64,000 nucleotides of DNA from Trematomus loennbergii (GCA_012861695.1 JAAOOA010000049.1:1-64000); one strand, 5' to 3'; numbered from the stretch's first letter, positions 22,513-33,683 are shown. Notes: generated by a model from the sequence alone, not told the origin. Numbers and translations: made by a program.

Positions 22513-22875
22513 GCTGGAGGTCTCCTGCATTTAAACAGATTCACCAGTTTATAACATTACTTTAGCCCTGATCAGAGCCCTGTTTTCTGGGTAAGACAGC
22601 GAGGTGCTGTACCCTGGGTCTCTGGCTCTCTGAGACCCTGCTAAAAGCAGTGTCTCTGCTGCCTGCATTTAAACAGATTCACCAGTTTATAACGTTACTT
22701 TAGCCCTGATCAGAGCCCTGTTTTCTGGGTAAGACAGCGAGGTGCTGTACCCTGGGTCTCTGTCTCTCTGAGACCCTGCTAAAAGCAGTGTCTCTGCTGC
22801 CTGCATTTAAACAGATTCACCAGTTTCTAACAAGACTTTAGCCCTGATCAGAGCCCTGTTCTCAAATCGTATTTT
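22513..22875. repeat. 138-bp tandem repeat, about 2.5 copies
   Basis: CTGCATTTAAACAGATTCAC recurs at about 22526, 22664 and 22800, with GATCAGAGCCCTGTTTTCTG and AAGACAGCGAGGTGCTGTAC. The third copy breaks off after CAGAGCCCTGTT. Confidence 0.93.
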
Positions 22876-23044
22876 CAGAATCTGACCCTCTGCCGTAACT
22901 CCGCTCCCCGAGGTCCTAGAGATTCGCCGATGGTACCGTTGGATGCGGGGTACGTGTAAATGGGGGGTAGAGAAAAAGCCTGAACCGAACAGAGCTTGTT
23001 ATCAAAAGTTATGGATTAGTAGCAATATTTCACAATGGAGCTCT
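22876..23044. other. Spacer between satellites
   Basis: Unique within the window. I see no coding region or known repeat here. Confidence 0.5.
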
Positions 23045-23365
23045 CCGGGGTGCTGGAGGTCTCTAGTCCGTCCTTGGGGGCTCTGTGAGCGGGCATAGAG
23101 AGGTGATTTTCCCGGTCTCCGCCCTGGAGGTCTGAAATACACAGAGTCCCACTGTTAGGGGAACATGCTGGAGGTAATTAGTCCGTCTTTCGGTGCTCTT
23201 TGAGCGGGCAGAGAGAGGTGATTTTCACGGTCTCCGCCCTGGAGGTCTGAAATACAGTCCCACTGTTAGGGGAACATGCTGGAGGTCTCTAGTCCGTCCT
23301 TGGGGGCTCTGTGAGGGGGCAGAGAGAGGTGATTTCACCCTGGTCTCTCCTGGAGGTGTGAAATA
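23045..23365. repeat. Diverged copies of the 115-bp satellite
   Basis: Three units keep the TCCGTC, GCTCTGTGAGCGGGCA and AGAGTCCCACTGTTAGGGG boxes but carry GAGAGAGGTGATTTT and CCGCCCTGGAGGTCTG in place of the main-array sequence. They look like older edge copies. Confidence 0.85.
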
Positions 23366-23545
23366 AACAGAGTGCTACATTTTGTAAATAGTGCAATATC
23401 TCCAGGCGCATAACTGCACTTTACAAGCCAGGGAAGGGGCCATAATCCTGGGTATACATTTTGTAAATAGTGCAATACCTCCAAGGCGCATAACTGCACT
23501 TTACAAGCCAGGGAAGATGCCTGAATCCTGGGGTAAACATTGTTT
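23366..23545. repeat. ~79-bp direct repeat matching the 12.5-12.9 kb block in inverse orientation
   Basis: TACATTTTGTAAATAGTGCA occurs at 23376 and 23455, each followed by CGCATAACTGCACTTTACAA. The reverse complement (TTGTAAAGTGCAGTTATGCG) is at about 12815-12835 and again in modified form at 13733-13750. Confidence 0.85.
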
Positions 23546-24104
23546 AATTGTTTAAGTGTTTTTAAATGTATGGAACAGTGTTTTGTCTCTTTCAAAACTC
23601 TCCCGTCATTGGCCGGATACATGGGGACGATTTTATATTGACTATGACCGTTACTATTCCAGTGAGACGAAGTACGTCCAGTGACGGGAGTGATCCCATG
23701 TTAATTTTGTCCGAAAACCAGAGCATTCCCTTATCCCTCGGGGACCCCATAATTGCTTTAGCTTTGTTCTTGACATTTTATCCATGGTTTTGTCAGTTAT
23801 AAAATGTAAATGAGTACAAAAATAACGTATACGAAAATAGAAACAAAACGTTGGACTCTTTTTCAGGTGAAAAAACAAAATAGGTTTTCACTTTAGTGTA
23901 CAATCTATAAAATCTAAAGACAATTCGTCTTTTGAGCTGTTTCTATCTTAATCGTATTTCTATTTATTGTTTTGTTCCAGCTCTGCCAAATCAGTCCTAG
24001 CTTCCAATAACTTTTCTGGAAGTTGCCAGTGAAGGGTGACAATGTGTGAGGTGGTGTCAATTTGCTCCTTTTTCTTTACCTTTAAACCGGTGCGCGTGTG
24101 AAGT
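23546..24104. other. No gene recognised
   Basis: Mostly AT-rich. Short open frames on both strands have no recognisable domain. Confidence 0.5.
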
Positions 24105-24295
24105 TCTTTACAACTTGTCACGGTTCCGACCACCGGGATCAGCCCACTGTGTTTTGGGAACTTTCACCCTCACCCAATCACCTGGCCGAACAGGAGTCTC
24201 TTCTGATGTCTCGTCTGGTATCTGTGCAGTCTTTCCTAGCCTGTGTAGACAAAAACTTGGATAATTAGTATCAGTGTTACTGCGAAAAACCACAC
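24105..24295 (-). pseudogene. Retroviral-type integrase C-terminal relic
   Basis: On the minus strand the frame reads RPGDWVRVKVPKTQWADPGG, the start of the small DNA-binding SH3-like fold at the C-terminus of retroviral/LTR-element integrases (PGDWV followed by a basic strand and a W...P block). The continuation (RWSEP, then QVV) is present in the neighbouring frame with a stop in place of an aromatic residue. It is therefore broken by at least one frameshift and one nonsense change. It may be the remnant of the same element family as the gag at 29113-31083. No catalytic core is present. Confidence 0.7.
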
Positions 24296-24657
24296 TGGTG
24301 TTGCTAATACGTCTTAATGCTCTAGTATTAGAGATTGGCTGACACTGTTAAACAAACAAATCATGACAAAATAATATGTCTTTAAACTAGAGGGAAATAC
24401 GAACTACTCTCACAGAGGGTTGCACGCAGAAGAACATGAAGGGCTGATGTCCCTCACTTAAAAATAGATATTGCCTTATGCACTACTTTATTAATCAGCA
24501 AATTCACTTGAACATAAATAAATGAAGACTGATTCTTGAAACTGTTGTAAAAAACCCTACAACTTCTTCATCCAAGCTCAGTGTTATGTTATTTAGTTGG
24601 CAGCTCATGCCTTAAATCAGAAACTTCAGACCTATTATAAAAATGTGTTTATGAGAG
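24296..24657. other. No gene recognised
   Basis: AT-rich flank between the integrase relic and the Harbinger terminus. I see nothing in it. Confidence 0.5.
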
Positions 24658-25654
24658 ATTAGGTGCGTTCACACCGGAGTACTTTGGTGTACTTTTCCCA
24701 CAATAGTTCATCAGAACTACGATATATTTGCGTTCACACCAAAAAGCCCCAGGAACTAAAGTAGCTCAACTTAGTTCGCGAGACTCGCTTTTCAGTCCCT
24801 GCCACAGAGCAGGGTCTTTCGTGGTAGTTCGTACGTCTGATTGGCTGTGCGGAATGCAAACCACGCCCGTTTGACTCAGAATTTTTTGTTGTAAGCGGCC
24901 ATTGTATTTCCTCGCTTCGCAGCACACACGAAGAGATTCCTTTTGTGAAAGCAGTTATTATAGCAACACTAAATAAATCAATTGGAGCGGTGGAGTGATG
25001 AGGATGAGGATGTGTCTGCGCTTCTGGCGATTTACTCGAAGGACGCGAAGCGCCACATTCTGAAGCTTCTACTGCATGCAGTTTCAGTGGATCAGCAAAA
25101 TTAGCAGACCTGGCAAAGTCATGTCGGGACGACTACGAAGGTAAAATAAAATACATGCACTGCACTGTTTTAATCTGCACAATACTGGTCTTAGATGTAC
25201 TTTTATTTGCTCAGTAGATCGAGCTAGCCATGGTAGAACTTGCTAACGTTAGGTCCAAGCTGGCTAATAACATCTAGCTAGCTAGCTATTCTCATCCATG
25301 CCCGCTATGAACACGTTTTGACTTGTGAATAAGTGCAATGTTCTGTAATTTGCTTCACTAACTCATGGCACTAATCGTGTGTTTCAGGCGAGGTGTTTCT
25401 CTCAGGATTAGAAACTAGTTTTCCCCTCCGGGATAAGACGATAATATATCGTTAGCAATTAGCACATGGAGCACAAAGAAAAGTGTTGAGTTTAACTATA
25501 AAAATATTAGTTTCAACTAACCTAATACCGTTATATGAACTTTGCTGTGTTTTCAGCGTAGCTTTGTAAAGGTAACATTTAGCAGCTAAACTGTGGATAA
25601 CAAGTAAACCACATTGGTTTGTTATTCAATATGGCCACCAAAAGCTTTTTGAAT

Positions 25655-25775
25655 CATTACATGTCACTTGTTAGACGCTTTTATCCAAAGCTTACCTACT
25701 CAATACTGTGGGCAATCCCCACAGGAGCACTTTGGGGTGAAGTGTCTCGGGGACACAACGACATGCTACACCCTA
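25655..25775 (-). mobile_element. tRNA-SINE body and tail, 5'-truncated
   Basis: In reverse complement it reads GTCGTTGTGTCCC, then GACACTTCACCCCAAA, GGGGATTGCCCACAGTATTG, and the tail with TTTGGATAAAAGCGTCTAAC and TGTAATG. This matches the SINE at 61567-61785 but lacks the tRNA head. Confidence 0.8.
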
Positions 25776-26883
25776 CCCCTACACACTACCCCTCCGTTTG
25801 CGCGCGGAGGGTCCGCCACATTAAGTGCTGTTCCAAACCAACGAGTGTGGAGAGGTGTGGAGGGGGAGTGGGCTATCAAGCCCTCAAACAGCGAGTCTGC
25901 ATCGGTGCTGACTTGAGACCGGTCTCTACCTGACCGGAGTCACGCTGTGTGTGTCCGTCAGGAAACACGCTGTTAAAAAGTAGTTCCAGCAAACATCCAC
26001 TGATAAATTGCGATGTTAACAACCTCATGATAACCTCATATTTTTTTAACTTAGGATCATACCTGTGTTTAGTCTAGAAAAAGGTAAATGTGTGCATTTT
26101 ATTATAAAGTTGTGTATATTTACAGACTGTTGCAAAAACTAAGAAGCTTATAAACATCAGGTTTAAAACTAAAAGAGCTTTACAAAAAAGTAACACAATG
26201 AAAGATGTTTGGAGTTTTATTTGAGTTATTAATTTACATTTTTTGTCTAAGAGAAGCTGATTTGAAACCGTTGTTACATACAGTTACGGCATTTCCTGTT
26301 TCTGCCGGAGAGAGGGGAGTTTGTCCCAAAGCTTGCCGCTGTATTTACTCCCTCCATCTGACAGGAGGGAGCCTCGTTGAGCTGCGAGTGTGGCTACAGA
26401 CGGAGTTCACTCCGTCACGGAGGGGTAGGGTCGAGGGAGTGGTTTGGGATTGGGCCTCAGAGGTGGAGATCGCCCACAGTGATGACTCTGACGTGGGGGG
26501 CTCTCTGTTATGGGCTGCTCCCCTTCTGGTATTTGGACAATGTTGTGTCGTTGTTGCGATTAAACTGATCTTGTATCTTGCATATTTCACCTTAGGAAAG
26601 TGGGCACGCGATGACAGCTTCCTTGACACCATGGACTGCCGTGCCATGGTCAGCAAGGAGAATGAGGACCTGCGTGCCAAGGAGATGCACGACGAACGGC
26701 TGCTGCATTCACACAAGGCCCAGGAATCGGACGACTAGCCGCTCATGGTGCCAGGTGGAGCAACAAAATACCTTTCAGGCTGGGCTTCTGGCAGTGCTAA
26801 GCGAGCTGATTAAATCCAACAGGCCTTCAATACAAAAATTAAGAAAAACTTGTCGTCGTTGATAAACTGTACAATGACTTGTT

Positions 26884-26990
26884 GGGAGGCGTGTGGTGCA
26901 GTGGTCTGGTGCGTTGGTGTTCGGATCAGGGGAGCACAGGTTCAAACCCCACTGCAGTCAGGATGTCGTTGTGTCCCTGTTATTATATTG
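26884..26990 (+). mobile_element. tRNA-SINE head fragment
   Basis: GGCGTGTGGTGCAGTGGTCT has an A-box-like TGGTGCAGTGG and GGTTCAAACCC is a B-box-like sequence, followed by CACTGCAGTCAGGATGTCGT and GTTGTGTCCCTG as in the SINE at 61567. The conserved body then stops. It is not a functional tRNA: no acceptor-stem pairing. Confidence 0.7.
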
Positions 26991-27739
26991 TTTTGATACT
27001 ACTGACACTTATTGATCTGCTGCTGATAAATAAAAGAGAACCTACATTGCGATTAAACAGAAAATGTATCTTGCTTATTTCTCCTGACACTTTATCTTTA
27101 TGGTGACCTGTGTAGCATCCTATACATCACATGTAAGTGATTATTCTGATACCATCATGACACCATGAAACTGGCGAAGCTTTATTTATTGTGTCCCACC
27201 CCATATATGTGTCTTTGAAAAAGATCATTCAATTGTATTTCAAAATGGCGTCCATCAACACAAACACTATTTATAGAAAGATAAATGGTTAAGTTTGTAA
27301 TTAACAGTGTTGTGAGTTCAATATTTTAATTAATTATAGTAAGGGAACATAGGAGGATATATAATAAAGGTGTTAACTGCTGAGCATATTTACTGTGCAA
27401 TACTACAGACATGTTAGTGGTATTATTTCTTATCTAACTCTTTCCTATGGTCAGACAAATCAGAAGTCATTTAAACAATTTCAGATTGTTCTTTTTGTTT
27501 CTCAATTGATTTTCCAGAATATGCACCACCTAGGCACAGACTTTATATCACAAATAAATGAATGACATGTACTACAGTAATTGATTATATTGATATTGCC
27601 TACTCAGATATAAATGTGTATAAAATGAAATCAATTCAAAGTTTCTTGCTGCTTTTAATGCAATTCATGGCTGCAGGGCAAACGTCCAAAATCCTTATTC
27701 TACAATCATTTAATCAAGACACTTGTGTATATTTTACTT

Positions 27740-27922
27740 TTATTTGTAATAAACAAAAAAATATGAATGGTTGTCATCAAGCTGGGTCGCCGGTAAGGCA
27801 GTCCATTCCTCCCTGTACTCATCACCACGACGCTCACACAGGTTATGCAATACGCAACATGCTGCCACCTGGATTTTGATATTGTCCATGTTGCAGTCGT
27901 TTCGCTTCATCAAGCACCGCAT
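27740..27922 (-). pseudogene. HARBI1-like Harbinger transposase, C-terminal fragment
   Basis: The minus-strand frame reads MRCLMKRNDCNMDNIKIQVA followed by ACCVLHNLCERRGDE and EEW. The phrase A-CC-LHN-CE is the most conserved C-terminal signature of the DDE_Tnp_4 / HARBI1 nuclease family, next to its last catalytic acidic residue. A good splice acceptor (TTTGTATGTGTTCCAG) immediately precedes the fragment on the minus strand, so this may be a terminal exon. The upstream catalytic D residues are not found in the window. The protein would have moved the enclosing transposon. Confidence 0.8.
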
Positions 27923-28244
27923 ATCTGGAACACATACAAAGACACAAATTAGCCCTACATAACTCCATAAATCCTACATTAGATAGTATTAATGTGATTT
28001 ACTGAACGTACCATTGCTGTTCTTTGGGCGTGATAACGGTCATCATCCTCAGCTGTCCTACGACGAAACATGTCCATAGCGTGTGCTTGTCGCCGTCCAG
28101 TCCTTTTGTTAAGGCTTCTTAACCGCGATCTGTATTTGTGGCTGAGTTATTGGCTTAAATAACTCAGCACCAAAACCACAACTTCAGTCAACTCCATAGC
28201 GTGTCTGACTGAGGTCGGAAGGTAAACAGAAGCATACAGCGGAA

Positions 28245-28378
28245 GCGGAAGTTTTTTTTCTTCTTCTCTCGGTTTTTTGGCGGATTGCAACTTTAAGGTG
28301 CATACCGCCACCTACTGTACTCGCCGTGAAGTTGTTTGCGGCCTGCCAGGAAAAGCTAAGCAGAAGAAGAAGAAGTGA
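28245..28378 (-). repeat. Dispersed repeat with AGAAGAAGAAG end and ggtggcggtatgc box
   Basis: CTTCTTCTCTCGG at one end and AGAAGAAGAAGAAG at the other bracket GCGGATTGCAACTTTAAGGT and GCATACCGCCACCTACTG. Related boxes appear at about 40289-40330 (GGTGGCGGTATAACCACC) and 53522-53535. It is probably a short non-autonomous element lying inside the Harbinger right arm. Confidence 0.5.
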
Positions 28379-28779
28379 CGTCAGCGGCTCATTTGCCTAA
28401 TCCACCCCCAGGAACTCATTTTGGTGTGAACGCGATCTGCTTTAGTTCGTCAGAACTAAAAGAACTCTCATGAACTAAAGTTCTCAGGAACTACTGTGGG
28501 AAAAGTACTTGGTGTGAACGCGCCTAATGTAATCTGACTCCATATATACCTCAACTTAATAAATGAAGTTCCCCTTTAAACACAGCCCCGGTCTTCTGAC
28601 GGGGTCTATCTATGTACTGGCTGGTAAATGTTGTGCCAGTTTCTGTCACTCTGTCACTGTTCTCCCGCTAACAGTCACTCTCTAGTTCTGCTGGGTTCTT
28701 GTTGACTTCTTCACTGGTTTGAGACAAGCGATCTTATTGAAACACCTCCCTTTGTAGCCAGACTTCACCACAGCAGAAT

Positions 28780-28975
28780 CGAGTTTCTGTTTTTTGGTCT
28801 CAGCAGCTGCACATCAGGTGTAGCCTGAACTGCCCCTTGAACTGCAGTCGATTTAAACAGGAGTACTTGGTAAGGACCCTCCGTCTTGGGCGAGGACTAG
28901 GCTTTCATCTTCATCTTTTGGGCGAAAACCATTGTCTTGACCTCTCTAGCTGTGTGGGCACAATAGTTTTCTGTG
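28780..28975 (-). pseudogene. Second integrase C-terminal relic (retroviral type)
   Basis: On minus, after an in-frame TAG, the frame reads SSPKTEGPYQVLLFKSTAVQ, resembling the GPYQVLL-x-TAV strand of the integrase C-terminal fold. It then continues to RPKNRNSILLW and a stop. It sits between the Harbinger right end and the gag ORF, on the same strand as gag and downstream of it. It could therefore be the far end of the same provirus with protease, RT and the integrase core deleted. Similarity is short and the call is tentative. Confidence 0.45.
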
Positions 28976-29112
28976 TGGGAACAACATCACTCGTAATCTC
29001 TTTCCTTCTCATAATTACAAAAATAGTCTGCTAAATGTTCTACTATGTTTTAATCTTCTTATACTAATCTGTGGATGATTTATATTTAAATGCAATATGC
29101 TACTCACTATTG

Positions 29113-31083
29113 TTAAATAACATTCAACACATTCATGTTTGGAAATACTATTCCTCTTTGCCATCCCTGAGACCCCCTGCCTCTGTTATAGTCATGGAAA
29201 CCTACCCTGGGGTAACTGTGTGGAGGGCCGTTGTTTGGTGCAATGTTCTGCGGACACTCTCTGGACCAATGTGTCAGCTGACCACATTTGAAGCATCCTT
29301 CACTTTGGGAACCTCTTGCTGTTGATTGAAAACGTCCTCCTCCTCTGCCCCTTCGTTGTATGGGAGGGTATACCTGTGTTTGCGGCTGTACTTGGGTAGG
29401 AAGATACACAGGTGCTTGCTGTTGATGGAGTTGTGTGGGACATTCATTGAACCAATGTGACGTCTGACCACATGTGTAGCAGCCACCATTCTGGAAACGT
29501 CTTCCTCTGAAACTTCCTCCTCCGCTTTGTTGGTTCTGCATTTGATTCTCTGGTTCTTCCTGAGTTTGAACTGTTGGAGGTGTTCGCCCTGCCTTCTCTG
29601 CTAGTATGGCCATCTGCTTTGTCGATTTCTTGTTTTTATTAGCTTCGGCCTCTTTCTCAGCTACTTGCATCTTCAAAAGTCTTAGTTTTAGTGCTTTCAT
29701 CACTTCGTCATTTTCCCTCTGTGTTGCCTGGTATGTCATGTCGTGGTGAATGAGATGTTGTCTCCATTCTTCAATGGGTTTAATGTCTAATCCCACCTTG
29801 TCTTCCAGGCATGCCTGCACAGATTGGGGAAGGGCTTTAATGACCGCATTCTTCCACAACATCACGACAGCCGGAGAAGTGTCATGTCGTTCTCCAGTGC
29901 TGTCCTCCCACACTCCTTCACATCTCTTCAAGAAGGCATGCATGTCTTCCTCCGTTCCTTTTTTCAGGCTGGTGAGGGCATGTAAACTGTATGCTGTCGG
30001 GTAGATGTGATGAATAGCAGCCCAATAGCTCGACCTGATTTTGTTGAATGAAATGTCATCTGGAGAGTTGGCGCATTTGGCCTCGAAATCTACTGCTCTT
30101 GCCTTTAGTCTTCCTTCTATCCGTCCTAGCAGTGCCCTCATGTCTCCCAAGCACAGGACGTCTTGGACAGTGTACTTCTCCAGATCATTCACCCACTTCT
30201 GACCTCCTTTGGTGAGTGGAGGTAGCTTGGACACTAATGTTTCCATGTCCCTGTGAGTCCATGGTTGGTATTGAAATCCTCCTTCTCCAGCTGCTATCAC
30301 CGGTAACATGTGGATTGTGCAGTTCTTGAGTCTTCCAGCTATAGCTACTGTTGTAGCGTCTTGAGATCCGTCTTCCTCTCTTCTTTTGAGTTCCTCCTTC
30401 AGCTGGTTAACTTCACCAGATAGCATCCTTACTTCATACTCCAAGTCTTTGACACGTGTAGCTGTGGGGAGTCCATCCAACTCCAATACTTCTCCTATAG
30501 GGGCTTGGTGAAAAGGGTTGTTCTCTGATATGTTGGAAAAAGACACTTCAGTTAGACTTGGATTCTGCTCTTGAGTTTGGATAACTGGAGCCTCTTCTGT
30601 TATTCCTGCTGTGTCTTCCTTCACTGGCCGATCTGCCGCTTCTAACACATGTATGCTGTTTGTCAATCCCTGGCTGGCATATTTCAGATGGAGCAGCAGA
30701 CTTGTAACTGTCGTTTTTCTTTTTTCAGCTTTGTTCATAGCGCTTTTTTCAGGTCCATACCAAAAGGGGTGTCTGGTGTGGATCCATGCTTCTTGCTGGT
30801 CTAAGTATCTCTCATTCTCAGAAGCAACTACAGCTTTTCTATGGGCTTTTGTTGGGCCAGGTTGATCATCTGCTGGAATCAATCCTCTCGTCTGCCATTG
30901 ATCAAACAATTCCTGTATCTGTTTCCAGATCTTTTGTCTGTCTGCATGTGTTGTGGCATCTGATCTGACATGTACCTTTGCCTTGATGTCTGCAGTTGAC
31001 CCTGGCTCTGCGGGTGCTCCTAACTTAGTGTATTTTGGCGACATATTGCTTAAGTAGTTGGATATAGTTATTAAATGTATCAA
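29113..31083 (-). CDS. gag: Retrovirus-type Gag protein (656 codons, intact ORF)
   Basis: Structural polyprotein of an endogenous retrovirus-like LTR element, which would assemble particles and bind genomic RNA. The open frame is uninterrupted. In order: a basic/acidic N-terminal matrix-like region (residues ~14-200), a coiled coil (RVKDLEYEVRMLSGEVNQLK), a capsid-like region beginning YQPWTHRDMETLVSKLPPLT that resembles the p30 capsid start of gammaretrovirus-type Gags, a basic segment, and two CCHC zinc knuckles (CYTCGQTSHWFNEC at ~29436-29480 and CFKCGQLTHWSREC at ~29262-29301) separated by a glutamine/proline-rich linker. A second ATG at residue 14 (31042-31044, MSPKYTKLG) is an equally good start. 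No protease or pol follows; only a possible integrase relic (28780-28975). Retained ORF length is notable for a decayed locus. Confidence 0.88.
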   Translation of the reverse strand: MIHLITISNYLSNMSPKYTKLGAPAEPGSTADIKAKVHVRSDATTHADRQKIWKQIQELFDQWQTRGLIPADDQPGPTKAHRKAVVASENERYLDQQEAWIHTRHPFWYGPEKSAMNKAEKRKTTVTSLLLHLKYASQGLTNSIHVLEAADRPVKEDTAGITEEAPVIQTQEQNPSLTEVSFSNISENNPFHQAPIGEVLELDGLPTATRVKDLEYEVRMLSGEVNQLKEELKRREEDGSQDATTVAIAGRLKNCTIHMLPVIAAGEGGFQYQPWTHRDMETLVSKLPPLTKGGQKWVNDLEKYTVQDVLCLGDMRALLGRIEGRLKARAVDFEAKCANSPDDISFNKIRSSYWAAIHHIYPTAYSLHALTSLKKGTEEDMHAFLKRCEGVWEDSTGERHDTSPAVVMLWKNAVIKALPQSVQACLEDKVGLDIKPIEEWRQHLIHHDMTYQATQRENDEVMKALKLRLLKMQVAEKEAEANKNKKSTKQMAILAEKAGRTPPTVQTQEEPENQMQNQQSGGGSFRGRRFQNGGCYTCGQTSHWFNECPTQLHQQQAPVYLPTQVQPQTQVYPPIQRRGRGGGRFQSTARGSQSEGCFKCGQLTHWSRECPQNIAPNNGPPHSYPRVGFHDYNRGRGSQGWQRGIVFPNMNVLNVI

Positions 31084-33675
31084 AGATGAATCACTAATCT
31101 TCTGAATAGTACCTTCGCTCCTGATAGAAAATATCCTATGTCATCCGAACTTAACTTCAATACCTGGGATTCTTTTTTTTTTTTTTTTTTAAATAATCTT
31201 TTTAAAAACGGACTTCTTTTTAACAAGAAGCTTATTTTCTTAATAACTACCTTTGATATGGGAAAGAAATTCACTTTATGATTAAACAGTCAAACTTAAA
31301 CCAGCGAATACAGCTGCAATCACAATTTTTAGGATTAATGGACAAAGCATAAAACAGCCATCAGCACACACAATTTTTAGGATTAATCAACAAAGCATAT
31401 CCCAGCCAAACCACATTGCACAGTATAAGCATAAGCAGGTAAAACTCCTTTGCAAGGACTAATATTTCAAAAATCAGATTTGAGCTTTTTAGAAAATACA
31501 ATAATCTTTTTCTTCAAAAACCAAACTCCAACGGTATAGATAACCTGATTCAGCAAAATGGAATATCTAATTCCAACTTCGACTCAAGAAGAATGATTTT
31601 TTCTACACACTATGGAGGTCATGAATATTGAATTAGCCTCATGTGAGTGAAACTGAATGGATTTCAAAAAAGACAACAACTGGTCTTCTGAATTTGCATT
31701 TCACAGAATGGCGACTGCCATGTAATTGTTTGTCAACATGAGGTCAAAACAGGATGGCAACTGATTTCAAATGCTGACCTGGAGAACAAAGAGTTTTTTG
31801 CAAGAAGAATGGCAAGAAGAATGTTGATCTCAACAAAAAACCTCATTCCAGGCTAAACTTCAGAGCAGTATAACAGCACGACGCTCTCAATATGCTATAC
31901 AATTTAAACAAGTTAATACAAAATAGTTAGAGACCATCAAAACTATTTAGCCTATGGTCGTCTGGGCAACTCTCACGCTATTGTGCGACCAAATGGGAAG
32001 CCAGTCAAACACTATTAGAAGAATATCGTCTATCTAACGCACGAATTCCGCATTTCTTTCCGTAATGCACACGCAATGATTAAAGAGTATACTTCAGACT
32101 TCCACAGACTCTTATCACCAATTAAACAAGAGACCATCTCACTTATTTGGGACAATGAAACAAGACGATTCCATCTGATCTTGAGACTAAAAACGAGACG
32201 ATGCCATCAACTCTCTTTAACAAGAAGAGTCCATCTTTAACTTGCTAATAAAAATGAGAAAGATACCATCTATTTCTCTGTCAAGAAGATACCATCTGTC
32301 TTGAGAATATACAAAACGACAAGAGTCCATCTATAAGTCGTCAAACACAATATAATATATAAATACCGGCTCAAAAGCACATTAATATATATCCGGCTTG
32401 TAAAACACACACATTATAATCATGCAGTTAATTAATGAACAAAGAAAGGAATAGAGACTTACCCTTGCTTGGTGTAAAACAACACCACGTGGTTTGGTTT
32501 AAATTTAGATATTTAACATTAAATGCACAGTTATTCTCCGGATCCGCTGGCCGTCATCAAACACACAAACCTAAAGTTTCCTGCATAAGCTAGTGAAGAT
32601 TTGATTTAACTGGTTCTTCTTACCACTGTGTGTGAGCTCTTGTTGTGTGACGGAGGGCCGCGGATCTGTTGAACAGCTGGCTTGGTTAGTTCTCCCGGGT
32701 TCACGAGGTCCTGCGCGTGGTTGCCAACTATTGAAGTATTCGATGTTCTCGCGCCCAGGAGAGGAGCTTAGAATGAAGAGACTAATGGAGTCTCCGAAAA
32801 GGTTCAAATTGGTTGAGTTTAATTAAATGGCACGATGATACAACAAGCAGAGGGTAAGGGAAAAGACAAAGCCGGTGTTGTCTCTCGTGGCTGCAGCGAA
32901 GAAGGAGAAAGAGCTGTCTTCCGTCCTGTATTTTTATCCACGTCTCGTTGTCTCCCGCTGTGCAGATAGTGGGACCGCCCTTCTCATCTGTGGGTTCGAT
33001 ATCGCGAGAGAACAGATGATTTCGACATTGGTATTTTCTGCCTACTTCCTTAAGCATTTTCTCCTCCTTATCTCTGTCATTACTTTCTATTTAATACCTT
33101 ATAAACAGCTGTAATCGTTAGTTTAGAAGTCCTAAAAACGCCTCTATGGCACGGTTCTCATTTACGGTAGCTCCCTCTGACGTCATAGCTACTCACGTAA
33201 TGTGTAAACACTCCATGATCAACTGTTCCTTCATTTAATATTCAGCAGTAATAATATCTTAATGTCTATCGATGTAGTGTTAAAGTCCGTACGATTTGGT
33301 GTGTAACACTCCAAGTCATTTTCACTTTACATTCAGAAAACGTAACATTAGTCACATGGTAACCGGATAAAGGATTTTCAGAATAAAAGCTTGGCATTGA
33401 TTTCCTGAGAACTTCCGGGTTTTTCCACAATAAAACAGCTTTAAACTGACGATATGTTTTAGACTGAATTATGCTGTTTAACATTGATTTTAATTTCTAA
33501 CATATGCTTACTTTTAATACTTGTAAATAAAACTTTCTGGCCCGTCATTTCATTTCCTCATTGTAGCGACCAGAGAGGGGGGGGACATATCCAGTCTCTG
33601 ATAGTGTTACGTTATTATGACAGTGCTCTCATACTTGTTTGAATCTGAAATTGTATATATCTATATAAATTATAT
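31084..33675 (-). other. Presumed leader and possible LTR upstream of gag
   Basis: No gene is seen. The stretch has a T20-class homopolymer at about 31169-31190, an irregular repeated box (AGA-x-x-CCATCT) between 32127 and 32335, and, on minus, a TATA-like TATAAGG at 33097-33103 with an ATAAAA string near 32930 further along. In minus orientation this would fit a 5' LTR around 32740-33300 followed by an untranslated leader, but I found no second LTR copy and no unambiguous primer-binding site (a TGG-starting string occurs near 32730). The LTR is an inference. Confidence 0.35.
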
Positions 33676-33683
33676 ATAAATAT

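Larger units (their letters stand above)
24662..28524 (-). mobile_element. Degenerate PIF/Harbinger DNA transposon
   Basis: Left end GGTGCGTTCACACC followed by TACTTTGGTGTACTTTTCCCA; right end AAAAGTACTTGGTGTGAACG then CGCC. These form terminal inverted repeats of roughly 40 bp with a few mismatches. The flanks are TTA on the left and TAA on the right, close to the TWA duplication of this superfamily but not identical. Inside are a HARBI1-like transposase fragment on minus (27740-27922), a possible accessory-protein exon near 26600-26740 (preceded by TTTCACCTTAG) and a weak acidic reading frame at 24985-25100 (RWSDEDEDVSALLAIYSK). SINE pieces have inserted at 25655 and 26884. Most of the transposase is gone. 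Confidence 0.75.

Noticed and set aside
26205..26738. 177-codon plus-strand frame in the Harbinger element
   Set aside because: Only its last ~45 codons, after a splice-acceptor-like TTTCACCTTAG, look like a charged accessory-protein tail; the rest has no support, so no separate gene was called.
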